Assembly: GCF_003640395.1 (NCBI RefSeq)
Contig: NZ_RBZQ01000005.1
Span: forward strand, 310,001-374,000
Reading direction: 5' to 3'
Source of the DNA: Stutzerimonas urumqiensis
GTDB taxonomy: Bacteria > Pseudomonadota > Gammaproteobacteria > Pseudomonadales > Pseudomonadaceae
Length of the DNA: 64,000 nucleotides
Below are positions 46,019 through 57,260 of this stretch, one piece after another (positions within the stretch are counted from its first letter, which is position 1; every line of letters begins with the position of its first letter). A program made the translations under genes and the position numbers. Below the pieces are notes generated by a model that saw only the letters and a program-made list of their open reading frames with translations, ran no database searches and had not been told where the DNA came from.

Positions 46019-46435
46019 ATGATCCGTTGCAAACGTGCCTACGAACCCGCCGCCCCGGACGATGGCTACCGCGTGCTGGTCGATGGCCTCTGGCCGCGCG
46101 GCCTCAAGAAAGCCGACCTGCCCCATGACGCCTGGCTGCGCGACCTGGCACCCGAGACCGACCTGCGTAAGGCCCTGCATCAGGGTGAGGTGGATTACCC
46201 CGCGTTCCGCCAGCGCTATCGCAAGGCGCTCGCGGCGCACCCGGAGCATTGGTGGGGGCTGGTCGATCGCGCCGCAAAAGGCACCGTCACGCTGCTGTAC
46301 GCCGCGCGCGACGAGACGCACAACAACGCACGGGTGCTGGCCGAATGGCTGGAAGAAGAACTGGAACGCCGCGCCGACAGCAGCTCACCGGTGTGCTACG
46401 CCGGCGAGCGGGGGCTGGGTGGGGAGATGCCGTAG
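46019..46435 (+). CDS. DUF488 family protein
   Basis: The protein has 138 residues. The family start IRCKRAYEPAAPDDGYRVLV and the signature VDGLWPRGLKKADLPHDAWL (residues 22-41) identify DUF488 (YeaO-like). The function is unknown; these are small cytoplasmic proteins. AGGAGG lies just upstream of the ATG at 46019, which decides the start over a longer reading from 45896. The second repeat island begins right after its stop. Confidence 0.88.
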   Translation: MIRCKRAYEPAAPDDGYRVLVDGLWPRGLKKADLPHDAWLRDLAPETDLRKALHQGEVDYPAFRQRYRKALAAHPEHWWGLVDRAAKGTVTLLYAARDETHNNARVLAEWLEEELERRADSSSPVCYAGERGLGGEMP

Positions 46436-46586
46436 CGGTGCGATTCCGTAGCGGGCGATGCCGTAGCGGTGCGACCGGCTGCGGTCGTGCGACGGGTCGA
46501 ACCGGTGATGCGCCTGGCATGGCGCGTTTGGAGGTCCGTAGGAGCCGGGGGGACGCCTGGTCCTTGCTGGCGAAGCCACGGCGCCT

Positions 46587-47025
46587 GATAGGAGCCCGCT
46601 TGCGGGCGATGCTTTTGCTTTTTGGCTTCACGATTGGAATTTGGACGCCGCACTTTCCTCGGCCCCGACATCCAGATTGCGCCTTACACCGAAAAATTGT
46701 AGGAGCCCGCTTGCGGGCGAAGCTTTTGTCTTTTGGCTTTGCGGTCTGGAGTTTCGGACGCCACGCTTTCCTCGGCCCCGACCTCCAGATTGCGCCTTGC
46801 ACGGCGCCTCACTTTTCTTTGCCGCGCGGCAAAGAAAAGTAAGCAAAAGAAAACGCGCCCCATCATCCGGGTCTGACTGCTACGCAGCCAGACTGCCCTC
46901 ACTCCGGCGCCGCTCCGGGGGCACGTCGCGACGGGACATCCCTGTCCCGCCGCGCCTCGCTCGGCGTCCTGCCTCGCGTCCCCCTGCGCAACGCCTGCGT
47001 TCGGCCGGATGAAAGGGGGTTGGTC
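46587..47025 (+). repeat. structured intergenic repeat, version A (island II)
   Basis: Two tandem units begin at about 46587 and 46699 with TAGGAGCCCGCTTGCGGGC. A perfect 30-bp palindrome at 46811-46840 (half-site ACTTTTCTTTGCCGC) is identical to that at 17848-17877, and the following arm to about 47025 is nearly identical to island I. The 46436-46586 stretch before it is GC-rich with short repeats of GATGCCGTAGCGG type and no supported gene. Confidence 0.9.
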
Positions 47026-47140
47026 CGAGTGGCTTGATGGTTGGGGTGCCTTTGCAAAAGGCGAGATCGAAAGTCGTACCAGTCGAGCGACGGACACCGG
47101 TATGTGGTCAGCCAGGTAAAGGCTTCATCGCCGTGCAAGC

Positions 47141-47172
47141 GGTGGAAAACGCGTTGCGGTTTTCCACCCTAC
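47141..47172 (-). repeat. 32-bp REP-like hairpin with an empty-site counterpart in island I
   Basis: On the minus strand this reads GTAGGGTGGAAAACCGCAAC and ends GCGTTTTCCACC. The flanks, GTGCAAGC before and GGTGGCTGAC after, are contiguous in island I at 18164/18165, where the 32 bp are missing. The boundaries are therefore exact and coincide with the GTAG head. Confidence 0.88.
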
Positions 47173-47208
47173 GGTGGCTGACGTTTGGATGATTGCTGCC
47201 TCACAGAC

Positions 47209-47244
47209 GTAGGGCGGATTCAGGAGCGAAGCGAACAATCCGCC
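47209..47244 (+). repeat. GTAGGGCGGATT-type hairpin repeat
   Basis: This copy starts GTAGGGCGGATTCAGGAGCG and ends AACAATCCGCC, with complementary ends GGCGGATT/AATCCGCC. A second copy with one change in the stem lies at 59164-59199. Confidence 0.85.
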
Positions 47245-47249
47245 GGGGA

Positions 47250-47692
47250 CATCGCCGATGTGAAACCGGTGCATTGCTTCGCGAATGCACCCTACGTGTA
47301 GTTGTCCCGTTCAAGACCACAACAGCTTCGCTTTCTGGCTTTGCCACACCAAAACCAACAGGCCACACCAATTCGCCCCATCAGCAGGCCAAGCGCAGGT
47401 GTCGTGGAGGGGGTTGAGCGGCATGGATGCCGCGAAAGCCGCGAGGGCCATGGATGGCCCTTCGTGGCGGGCCCCTGGAGCGGCACCGGAGCGAGGGGAC
47501 CCCGGCAAAGCCGGGGCCGGATGCAGGGGTCGCCTTCTCTTTGGTTACTTTCTCTTGGCGAGACAAGAGAAAGTGACGCGCCGTGCAGGGCGCAAGCTGT
47601 AGGCCGGGCCGAGGAAAGCGCGGCGTTCAAAACGCCGGTCGAGATGCCCAGAAACAACGACAAGAGCATCGCCCGCAAGCGGGCTCTTACGA
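47250..47692 (-). repeat. structured intergenic repeat, version B (island II)
   Basis: One copy of the same element as 18430-19380, in the same minus orientation and again facing version A. It contains the GTGCATTGCTTCGCGAATGC hairpin (about 47268-47293), the pyrimidine-rich stretch, the GC-rich arm, the palindrome at 47547-47574 (ACTTTCTCTTG/CAAGAGAAAGT) and the terminal REP ending at about 47692 (here CTCTTAC). The remaining 47693-47765 before the dctP stop shows no gene. Confidence 0.9.
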
Positions 47693-47765
47693 AACATTAC
47701 GCGCCGTGCAGCGCAACCCGCGCACCACCGGGGGCAGCGCTCACGCCCCCGGCGTACCAACCCCA

Positions 47766-48827
<1,062 letters not shown>

Positions 48828-49066
48828 TCAGCGCCGCTCCACGGCGCGCGTCAGGTCGGGGCGATCGCCCGCCTGGCGTTCTTGGAATAGAGCCGTCCGG
48901 TGTGAGCTGGCTCACGAACGGAACGGTGTGAAAGTGTTGGGGATCGCCCCGCCCGACACAAGCTGCGAAGGCGGAACCAGCTCTCAGTTTCGCACCGGAC
49001 GCTTCATCGGCTGCGGCGAACTCCCCCGGCTTACCCGGCTTCTATTGCCCATCAGCTACCCACCGG

Positions 49067-50044
49067 ATGAGCCGCATGAACGACCCGAACCGCGTCAACG
49101 AACCGCCACCCCCACGGGTACCGGATGCCGACTTCGATTGCCTGATCGTCGGCGCCGGACCCGCCGGCCTGACGGCCGCCGTCTACCTCGCCCGCTTCAA
49201 CCGCAGTTGCCTGGTGGTCGACGGCGGATGCAGCCGCGCGGCGCTGATCCCCACGTCGCACAACTATCCGGGCTTCCCGCCGGGCATTTCCGGCAAGGCG
49301 CTGATCGAGCGCCTGCGCGACCAGGCCAGCAGCTATGGCGCGCGCATCGAAGACGGCGTGGTGCAGGCCATACGCCCGCACCGGGTCGGCTTCGAGATCG
49401 AGCACGGCACCGGCCGCTGCTGCGTCGCGCGCCGGGTGATTCTGGCAACCGGCATCGAAGACACCCTGCCGCCGATGGAAAACGCCGCCGAGGCGATCGC
49501 CGCCGGTGCGCTGCGGTTGTGCTCGATCTGCGACGGCTACGAAGTCAACGGCCACGACGTGGCGGTCTATGGCGAAGCCGAGTGCGCGATCGGTCATGCC
49601 GTGTTCCTGCGTAGTTTCACCGACCGCGTCACCGTCATCGCCCGGCGCGATCCGCCGCCACCGGCCGAGGCGCTGGGCCTGCTCGATCATTACCGCATCG
49701 CCTATGTCGAAGGCGACCTGACGACCGTTCGCCACCTCCCGGCGGGCGGGATCGAGACGATCACCGACGACGGCCACGCCCATCGCTTCGACGTGCTCTA
49801 CCCCAACCTCGGCGCCCGGGTGCGCTCGGACCTCGCCGTCCAGCTCGGCGCGCGGCATGACGGCGACGGCGCATTGATCGTCGACGACCATCTGCAAACC
49901 TCGGTAAACGGACTATTCGCCATCGGCGACGTGGTGACCGGCCTCAAGCAGATGAGCGTGGCGGTCGGCCATGCGGCACAGGCGGCGACCGCCGTACACA
50001 ACAGCCTCGAGGCCAAGCCCTGGGTCCGGCCGACGACGCCCTGA
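49067..50044 (+). CDS. thioredoxin-reductase-like FAD/NAD(P) oxidoreductase
   Basis: This 325-residue flavoprotein has an FAD motif [20 protein letters not shown] (residues 25-44), a redox-active CxxC in [10 protein letters not shown] and a second dinucleotide region [18 protein letters not shown]. The C-terminal FAD motif [20 protein letters not shown] completes the set. The NADP motif lacks the usual GxGxxA glycines (YGEAEC), so cofactor preference is uncertain. It is not canonical TrxB (different N- and C-termini). sdaA follows after 109 bp. Confidence 0.88.
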   Translation: MSRMNDPNRVNEPPPPRVPDADFDCLIVGAGPAGLTAAVYLARFNRSCLVVDGGCSRAALIPTSHNYPGFPPGISGKALIERLRDQASSYGARIEDGVVQAIRPHRVGFEIEHGTGRCCVARRVILATGIEDTLPPMENAAEAIAAGALRLCSICDGYEVNGHDVAVYGEAECAIGHAVFLRSFTDRVTVIARRDPPPPAEALGLLDHYRIAYVEGDLTTVRHLPAGGIETITDDGHAHRFDVLYPNLGARVRSDLAVQLGARHDGDGALIVDDHLQTSVNGLFAIGDVVTGLKQMSVAVGHAAQAATAVHNSLEAKPWVRPTTP

Positions 50045-50153
50045 GGCTACGCGCGCGGCAGCCTTCGGGCCGCTGCCCGCGCATTGGCGGTCTACGCTGT
50101 AGGAACCCAGGAGGCGCAGCGCGCGCCTCCATCGTTTCGGCAAGAGCGTCAGC

Positions 50154-51530
<1,377 letters not shown>

Positions 51531-51592
51531 GCCGGCTTTACGACGGCGTGCTGCGCAGCCGGTCGCACGGCCGGAACCGGCCGCGTCACGCG

Positions 51593-54500
51593 ATGTTCAC
51601 AGCTGCAGTGGCCCCGCCGCCTTGCAGGCCGTGCGGAAACCTGTCGTACGCACACGCGAGAATTCCGTTGGACGAATCCACCGACTCCCGGCTGCCGCCA
51701 TCGCCCCTCCCGGCCCTCGACGGCATGCCATGCGCGATCCTGGAGAGCATCACCGACTACGCCATCATCGCCACCGACCTGGCCGGGCGGATCACCTTCT
51801 GGAACACCGGCGCGGCCCGCGTGTTCGGCTGGTCGGGCGAGGCCATCCTCGGGCAGCCGATCGACCGGCTCTTCACCCCGCAGGACCGCAGCAGCGGCCG
51901 CCCGCAGGAAGAGCGGCACCTGGCGCTGATCAGCGGCCGTGCCCTGGACGAGCGCTGGCACCTGCGCGGCGACGGCAGCGAGTTCTGGTCGGCGGGCGAA
52001 ACCATGCCGTTGCGCCAGCCCGACGGCACGCTGATCGGCTATGTGAAGGTCGCCCGCGACCATACCGAGCGGCGGCTGGCGCTGGAAGTCGCGCGCGAGC
52101 AGGGCCGCGCGGCCCATCCGCCCGATCAGGCGGCGCAGGGCGCCAGCCTGCTGCTCGATCTCGAGGGCAGGCTCCGCTACCTCAGCGAAGGGGCCAGGCG
52201 CCTGCTCGGGCTCGACGAAGGCGCGCCCATCGCCGATCTCGACTGGCTCGAATTCTGGTGTCCGGAGGACCGGCTCGAAGCGCGCAACGCCGTCGCCGCC
52301 GCGCGCCACGGCGCCAGCACGCGTTTCCAGGGACAGGTCGAGCTTGCGCCGCTCGGCAAACGCTGGTGGGACGTACGGATCGGCCCGTGCCTGGACGACA
52401 GCGGCAACCCCGAGCGCCTTCACGTACGGATGCGCGACATCACCTACGGACACCAGGACGCCGCGCCCGCACCGGCCCACCAGGCGCACATCGAGCTGCC
52501 GACCGAATCGGTCAAGTCGATCGTCTGGGTCACCGATGCCAACGGCGAAGTCGACACGCCCCAACCCGGCTGGGAGGCGCTGACCGGCCAGACCTTCGAG
52601 CAATACCGAGGCCTGGGCTGGACGCAGGCGGTGCACCCCGGCGATATCCGTTCGGCCATGGCCGACTGGCAAGCCGCGATCGCCGAGCGCCGCGCCTACC
52701 GTGTCGAGTGCCGGGTACGCCGGCGCGACGGGAGCTGGGGCCTGTTCTCCATCAGCTCGACGCCGCAATTCGATGACGAGGGCCGGATCACCGGCTGGAT
52801 CGGCGCGCACATCGACATCTCCAGCCACCGAGCCGCTCGGGAGGCGCTGCGCCTGGAGACCAACCGGCTGCGCATCCTCAACCGGGTCGGCGCGCGCCTG
52901 GCGGCCGAGCTGGACCTGGACAAGCTCGTGCAGGAGGCCACCGACGCGGGTGTCGCGCTGAGCGGCGCGCAGTTCGGCGCCTTCTTCTACAACGTGGTCG
53001 ACCCCCAGGGCGAGCGCTACACCCTCTATGCCCTCTCGGGCGCACCGCGCGAGGCGTTCTCGCGCTTCCCGATGCCGCGCAACACCGCCGTATTCGGGCA
53101 GACCTTCACGGGCCAGGGCGTGGTGCGCTCGGACGACATCACCCAGGACCCCCGCTACGGCAAGAGCGCGCCGCACCACGGCATGCCGCGCGGTCATCTG
53201 CCGGTGCGCAGCTATTTAGCCGTGCCGGTGATCTCGCGCTCCGGCGAGGTGCTCGGCGGGCTGCTGTTCGGCCATGAAGCGCCCGCCATGTTCAGCGAGG
53301 AGCACGAGCACCTGCTGACCGGCATCGCCGGGCAGGCGGCGATCGCCATCGACAACGCGCGGCTGTTCCGGGACCTGCAACGCGAGGTGGACCAGCGTCG
53401 CCAGGCCGAGGCGCTGGCGCAGGCGCGCAACGAGCGGCTGAGCATTCTCTCCGAAGCGATCGAGAAAGCCCCCGCCGCGCATCACCTCGAAGACCTGATG
53501 TCCAGCGTCTCGCATGCCGCGCGCAGGCTTTGCGGCGCCGACGGCGTGGCGGTGGTGCTGCGCGAGGGCGACCAGTGCTTCTATGCCAGCGAAGTCACCT
53601 CCGTTCCGCTGTGGAAGGGTCGCCGCTTCCCGCTGATGTCGTGCATCTCCGGCTGGTCGATGGTGCACCGGCAGACCGCCGTGGTCGTGGATGTGGCCCG
53701 GGACGAGCGGCTGCTGCCGGAGCTGTACGAACCGACCTTCGTCCGTAGCCTGGTGATGGTGCCGATCGTCATCGACGGCGAGGCATTGGCCGCGATCGGT
53801 GCCTACTGGCGCGAGCGGCACGAATCCGGGGCCGAGGAAGTCGCCACCCTGGAGGCCCTGGCTCGCTCGGCCGGTGCCGTTCTCAAGCGACTCGAAGCCG
53901 AGCAGGCCCTGCGCACGCTGAACGAGACGCTCGAGACCCAGGTCGCCGAACGTACCGCCGACCGCGACCGCATGTGGCGGTTGTCGACCGACATGATGCT
54001 GGTGGCACGCTTCGACGGCACCATCACGGCGGTCAACCCGGCCTGGCAGGCGCATCTTGGCTGGCGCCAGGACGAACTGGTCGGCCACAGCTTTCTGGAG
54101 CTGGTCCACCCCGACGACCTCGAGGTCACCCGCCTGGAAGCCGCGCGGCTGGCGAGCGGCGCCATCACCCCTCGCTTCGAGAACCGCTACCGGCATCGCG
54201 ACGGCAGCTACCGCTGGCTGTCGTGGATCGCCGTCCCGGACGAGGGGCTGATCCATGCGGTCGGCCGCGACATCAGCGCCGAGAAGGAGCAGGCCCAGGC
54301 CCTGCTGCAGGCCGAGGAAGCGCTGCGCCAGGCCCAGAAGATGGACGCCATCGGCCAGCTCACCGGCGGCATCGCCCACGATTTCAACAACCTGCTGACC
54401 GGCATCGTCGGCTCGCTGGACATGATGCAGGTGCGCATCGCCCAGGGCCGGCTCGATGCCATCGAGCGCTACCACAACGCGGCGATGACCTCGGCCAACC

Positions 54501-55468
54501 GCGCCGCCGCCCTCACCCATCGCCTGCTGGCCTTCGCCCGCCGGCAGCCGCTGGACCCGAAGACCGTCGATGCCAACCGCCTGGTGCAGGCGATGGAGGA
54601 GCTGCTGCGCCGCACCCTGGGCGAAACCATCGACATGGAGCTGGTGCTGGCCGGCGGCCTGTGGCCGACCCGCTGCGACCCGAACCAGCTCGAAAGCGCC
54701 ATCCTCAACCTGGCGATCAACGCGCGCGACGCCATGCCCGACGGCGGACGGCTGGTGATCGAAACCTGCAACACCCACCTCGACCGCACCTACACGGCGC
54801 GCTTTCGCACGCTCAAGCCGGGGCAGTACGTGTGCGTCTCGGTCACCGACACCGGTACGGGCATGACGCCGCAGACGGTGGAGCGCGCCTTCGATCCGTT
54901 CTTCACCACCAAGCCGGTCGGCCAGGGCACGGGGCTCGGGCTGTCGATGATCTATGGCTTCGCCCAGCAGTCCGAGGGCCACGCGCGGATCTATTCGGAA
55001 GTCGACCAGGGCACGACGGTCAAGCTCTACCTGCCGCGCGCGCATGCGGAGGTCGAGCCGGACGCGCCGAGCGAGGCGAGCCAAAGCGACAACCGCAGCC
55101 TCCAGGGCGAAAGCGTCCTGGTGGTCGAGGACGAGCCGGTGGTACGCGCGCTGATCGTCGAGGTCCTGCATGACCTGGGCTATCGGCCGCTGGAAGCGGG
55201 CGACGGGCTGGTGGGCCTGAGCATGGTGCAGGAGCACCCCAACCTCGACCTGCTGATCACCGACATGGGCCTGCCGGGCCTCAACGGCCGCCAGCTCGCC
55301 GATCAGGCCCGCGCCGACCGGCCCGACCTCAAGGTGCTGTTCATCACCGGCTACGCCGAAAACGCGACCCTGGCTAGCGGCTTTCTCGAGCCGGGGATGG
55401 AGATGATCACCAAGCCCTTTTCCGTCGATACGCTCGCCGAGCGGGTGCGGGAAATGATCGAGCGCTGA
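51593..55468 (+). CDS. PAS/GAF hybrid sensor histidine kinase with receiver
   Basis: This protein has about 1291 residues from the ATG at 51593. A TTG at 51668 (LDESTDSRLPPS) with a weak GAGA ahead is an alternative, and the frame is open upstream through sdaA. The order is PAS (about 50-165), a degenerate PAS, PAS (about 305-420), GAF (about 425-600), GAF (about 620-770), PAS (about 795-905), HisKA with His929 (GGIAHDFNNLL), HATPase (about 985-1150) and a receiver with Asp1224 (DMGLPGLNG). There are no membrane helices. The HDFNN phosphoacceptor box marks the HisKA_4-like family. The partner regulator and signal are unknown. Confidence 0.9.
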   Translation: MFTAAVAPPPCRPCGNLSYAHARIPLDESTDSRLPPSPLPALDGMPCAILESITDYAIIATDLAGRITFWNTGAARVFGWSGEAILGQPIDRLFTPQDRSSGRPQEERHLALISGRALDERWHLRGDGSEFWSAGETMPLRQPDGTLIGYVKVARDHTERRLALEVAREQGRAAHPPDQAAQGASLLLDLEGRLRYLSEGARRLLGLDEGAPIADLDWLEFWCPEDRLEARNAVAAARHGASTRFQGQVELAPLGKRWWDVRIGPCLDDSGNPERLHVRMRDITYGHQDAAPAPAHQAHIELPTESVKSIVWVTDANGEVDTPQPGWEALTGQTFEQYRGLGWTQAVHPGDIRSAMADWQAAIAERRAYRVECRVRRRDGSWGLFSISSTPQFDDEGRITGWIGAHIDISSHRAAREALRLETNRLRILNRVGARLAAELDLDKLVQEATDAGVALSGAQFGAFFYNVVDPQGERYTLYALSGAPREAFSRFPMPRNTAVFGQTFTGQGVVRSDDITQDPRYGKSAPHHGMPRGHLPVRSYLAVPVISRSGEVLGGLLFGHEAPAMFSEEHEHLLTGIAGQAAIAIDNARLFRDLQREVDQRRQAEALAQARNERLSILSEAIEKAPAAHHLEDLMSSVSHAARRLCGADGVAVVLREGDQCFYASEVTSVPLWKGRRFPLMSCISGWSMVHRQTAVVVDVARDERLLPELYEPTFVRSLVMVPIVIDGEALAAIGAYWRERHESGAEEVATLEALARSAGAVLKRLEAEQALRTLNETLETQVAERTADRDRMWRLSTDMMLVARFDGTITAVNPAWQAHLGWRQDELVGHSFLELVHPDDLEVTRLEAARLASGAITPRFENRYRHRDGSYRWLSWIAVPDEGLIHAVGRDISAEKEQAQALLQAEEALRQAQKMDAIGQLTGGIAHDFNNLLTGIVGSLDMMQVRIAQGRLDAIERYHNAAMTSANRAAALTHRLLAFARRQPLDPKTVDANRLVQAMEELLRRTLGETIDMELVLAGGLWPTRCDPNQLESAILNLAINARDAMPDGGRLVIETCNTHLDRTYTARFRTLKPGQYVCVSVTDTGTGMTPQTVERAFDPFFTTKPVGQGTGLGLSMIYGFAQQSEGHARIYSEVDQGTTVKLYLPRAHAEVEPDAPSEASQSDNRSLQGESVLVVEDEPVVRALIVEVLHDLGYRPLEAGDGLVGLSMVQEHPNLDLLITDMGLPGLNGRQLADQARADRPDLKVLFITGYAENATLASGFLEPGMEMITKPFSVDTLAERVREMIER

Positions 55469-55617
55469 CCGCGGGCCGCGGCCCTCCGGTCGCGCCACCG
55501 CCATGCCGAGGACGCGGGTCCGCCGAGCCAGGGCGTTGCCAGGCATCGCATTGGCAGACGGCTGTGATTGCTCGGAGTGATCGTATGACTGTCGCTCCCC
55601 GGCGGCGCCCCGCCCCA

Positions 55618-55644
55618 TAGGGTGCATTCGCGAAGCAATGCACC
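55618..55644 (+). repeat. GTGCATTCGCGAAGC-type hairpin repeat
   Basis: TAGGGTGCATTCGCGAAGCA followed by ATGCACC is the same hairpin found at the left of version B copies (about 18449, 18942 and 47268), here on the opposite strand and alone. The first base of the GTAG head is A. The rest of the 441-bp gap 55469-55909 holds no gene. A GGAG ribosome site lies just before the Nramp gene. Confidence 0.85.
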
Positions 55645-55909
55645 GCCTTACCCACGGGCTATCGCCACATGACTCAGCGTGTCGTTCAGCGCGCGCCTGC
55701 ACGCGTCTCACACCGCCGCAAAAGCCATCAAAAAGCCAGCAAAACAGGCGTTCCAGAGCGGCTGATCCCACATTGTGGTGCCTGTTACATTTCGCCGAGC
55801 CAGACGCGCGAAAAAAGCGCCAAGACGCCTTGCAACGCCCCAAGTCATATGATGTCTTACGTCATTAACGCCGCTTCCGATCTACAACAACAAATTCGGA
55901 GAACCCTCC

Positions 55910-57208
55910 ATGGCCCGTTCGGACGTCATCGCCAAAGCTGCGCCCGCTCCCTCCACCTCACGCCTGGGCAAGATCGCCAAACTGCTCGGCCCCGGCATCA
56001 TCGCCGTCCTGTCCTGGCTCGGCGCCGGTGACCTGATCACCTCGTCCGTCGCCGGCGCCAACTACGGCTACGCGATGATGTGGGTGCTGGCCGGCTCGCT
56101 GCTGCTGCGCTTTCTGATCGTCAACATGATTGCGCGCTTCCAGCTCTGCAATAACCAGGGCATGACCATCCTTGGCGGCTACGCCCGGCTCCACCCGGCG
56201 TTCGCCTGGTTCATGTTCGTCTACGCGCTGCTCATGGGGCACCTGATGAACGCCTACATGATCAAGGGCGCCGGCGAAGCCCTCGCCACCCTGCTGCACA
56301 TCGACCGTCCGCTGCTCTGCTCGGTCGCGGTGGTGATCGGCGTCTGGCTGGTGGTTGGCCGCAGCATCTATTCGCTGATCGAAGGGGTGATGAAGGTGTT
56401 GCTGGCCATCATGACCCTGGCGTTCCTGTCGCTCGCGCTGATGGCCGGGCCGGATGTCGGCGGCATCATTTCCGGCACCTTCGGCTTCAGCATTCCAAGC
56501 GACCAGGGCGTGCACGGTGCCCTGCTGGTGGCGGTCTCGGTGATCGGCGCGGTGGCCGGCTCGATCGCCAACTTCGTGCACCCCTACGTCATGAAGGAAA
56601 AGGGCTGGACCGGTCCGCAGCACAAGCGCATCCAGCGCAACGACCTGCTGTTCGCGGTGTTCGTCGGCATCGTGATCAACCTGGCGATCTGGGTGGTCGG
56701 TGCGGAAATCCTCCGGCCCAACGGGCTGAAGGTCGAAACGCTCGATGACCTGGGTGCGGCGCTGGAAATGTTCTTCGGCCCGGCCGGCTGGTACGTGTTC
56801 TTCATCGGCGTGTTCGCCACCCTGTTCGCCAGTGTGGTGGGCAAGACCACGGCCTTCCCGATGCTGATCACCGACGCCCTGCACTACTCGGCGCCGTCCC
56901 GCCGCGCACGCTACGGCGACAAGTTCCAGAACGATCCGCTGCACAAGTGGTTCATGCTGTTCATCCTGGTGACGCCCCTGGTCTGGTCGCTGCCGGGCAT
57001 GCCCGACTTCGTCACCCTGACCATCGGCGTGAACGCCCTGAACATCGTCGGCCTGCCGATCATCTCCATCGGCCTGTTGATCATGTCCAACCAGAAGAAG
57101 CTGCTGGGCGACTACCGCAACAACCTGCTCGAGAACATCGCCCTTGGCCTGGCGACGATCCTCGCCGTGTGGGTCGCCATCCAGCTGGGCACCGATCTGC
57201 TGGCCTGA
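55910..57208 (+). CDS. Nramp-family (SLC11-like) transporter with atypical metal site
   Basis: This 432-residue inner-membrane protein has about 11 helices. The N-terminal KLLGPGIIAVLSWLGAGDLI and the overall helix pattern place it in the Nramp family. Canonical Nramp proteins bind metal with DPGN in helix 1 and MPH in helix 6. Here the equivalents read GAGD (SWLGAGDLITSSVAG) and VHP (SIANFVHPYVMKEKGW). Both metal-binding motifs are altered, so the substrate may not be Mn2+ or Fe2+. GGAG stands before the ATG. It is convergent with phhR and shows no metal-regulator site I can recognise. Confidence 0.85.
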   Translation: MARSDVIAKAAPAPSTSRLGKIAKLLGPGIIAVLSWLGAGDLITSSVAGANYGYAMMWVLAGSLLLRFLIVNMIARFQLCNNQGMTILGGYARLHPAFAWFMFVYALLMGHLMNAYMIKGAGEALATLLHIDRPLLCSVAVVIGVWLVVGRSIYSLIEGVMKVLLAIMTLAFLSLALMAGPDVGGIISGTFGFSIPSDQGVHGALLVAVSVIGAVAGSIANFVHPYVMKEKGWTGPQHKRIQRNDLLFAVFVGIVINLAIWVVGAEILRPNGLKVETLDDLGAALEMFFGPAGWYVFFIGVFATLFASVVGKTTAFPMLITDALHYSAPSRRARYGDKFQNDPLHKWFMLFILVTPLVWSLPGMPDFVTLTIGVNALNIVGLPIISIGLLIMSNQKKLLGDYRNNLLENIALGLATILAVWVAIQLGTDLLA

Positions 57209-57260
57209 TCGAGCCTTGCGATCCGCGGGGGCCGCCGCCCCCGCGCCTTCCGACCGCGCG

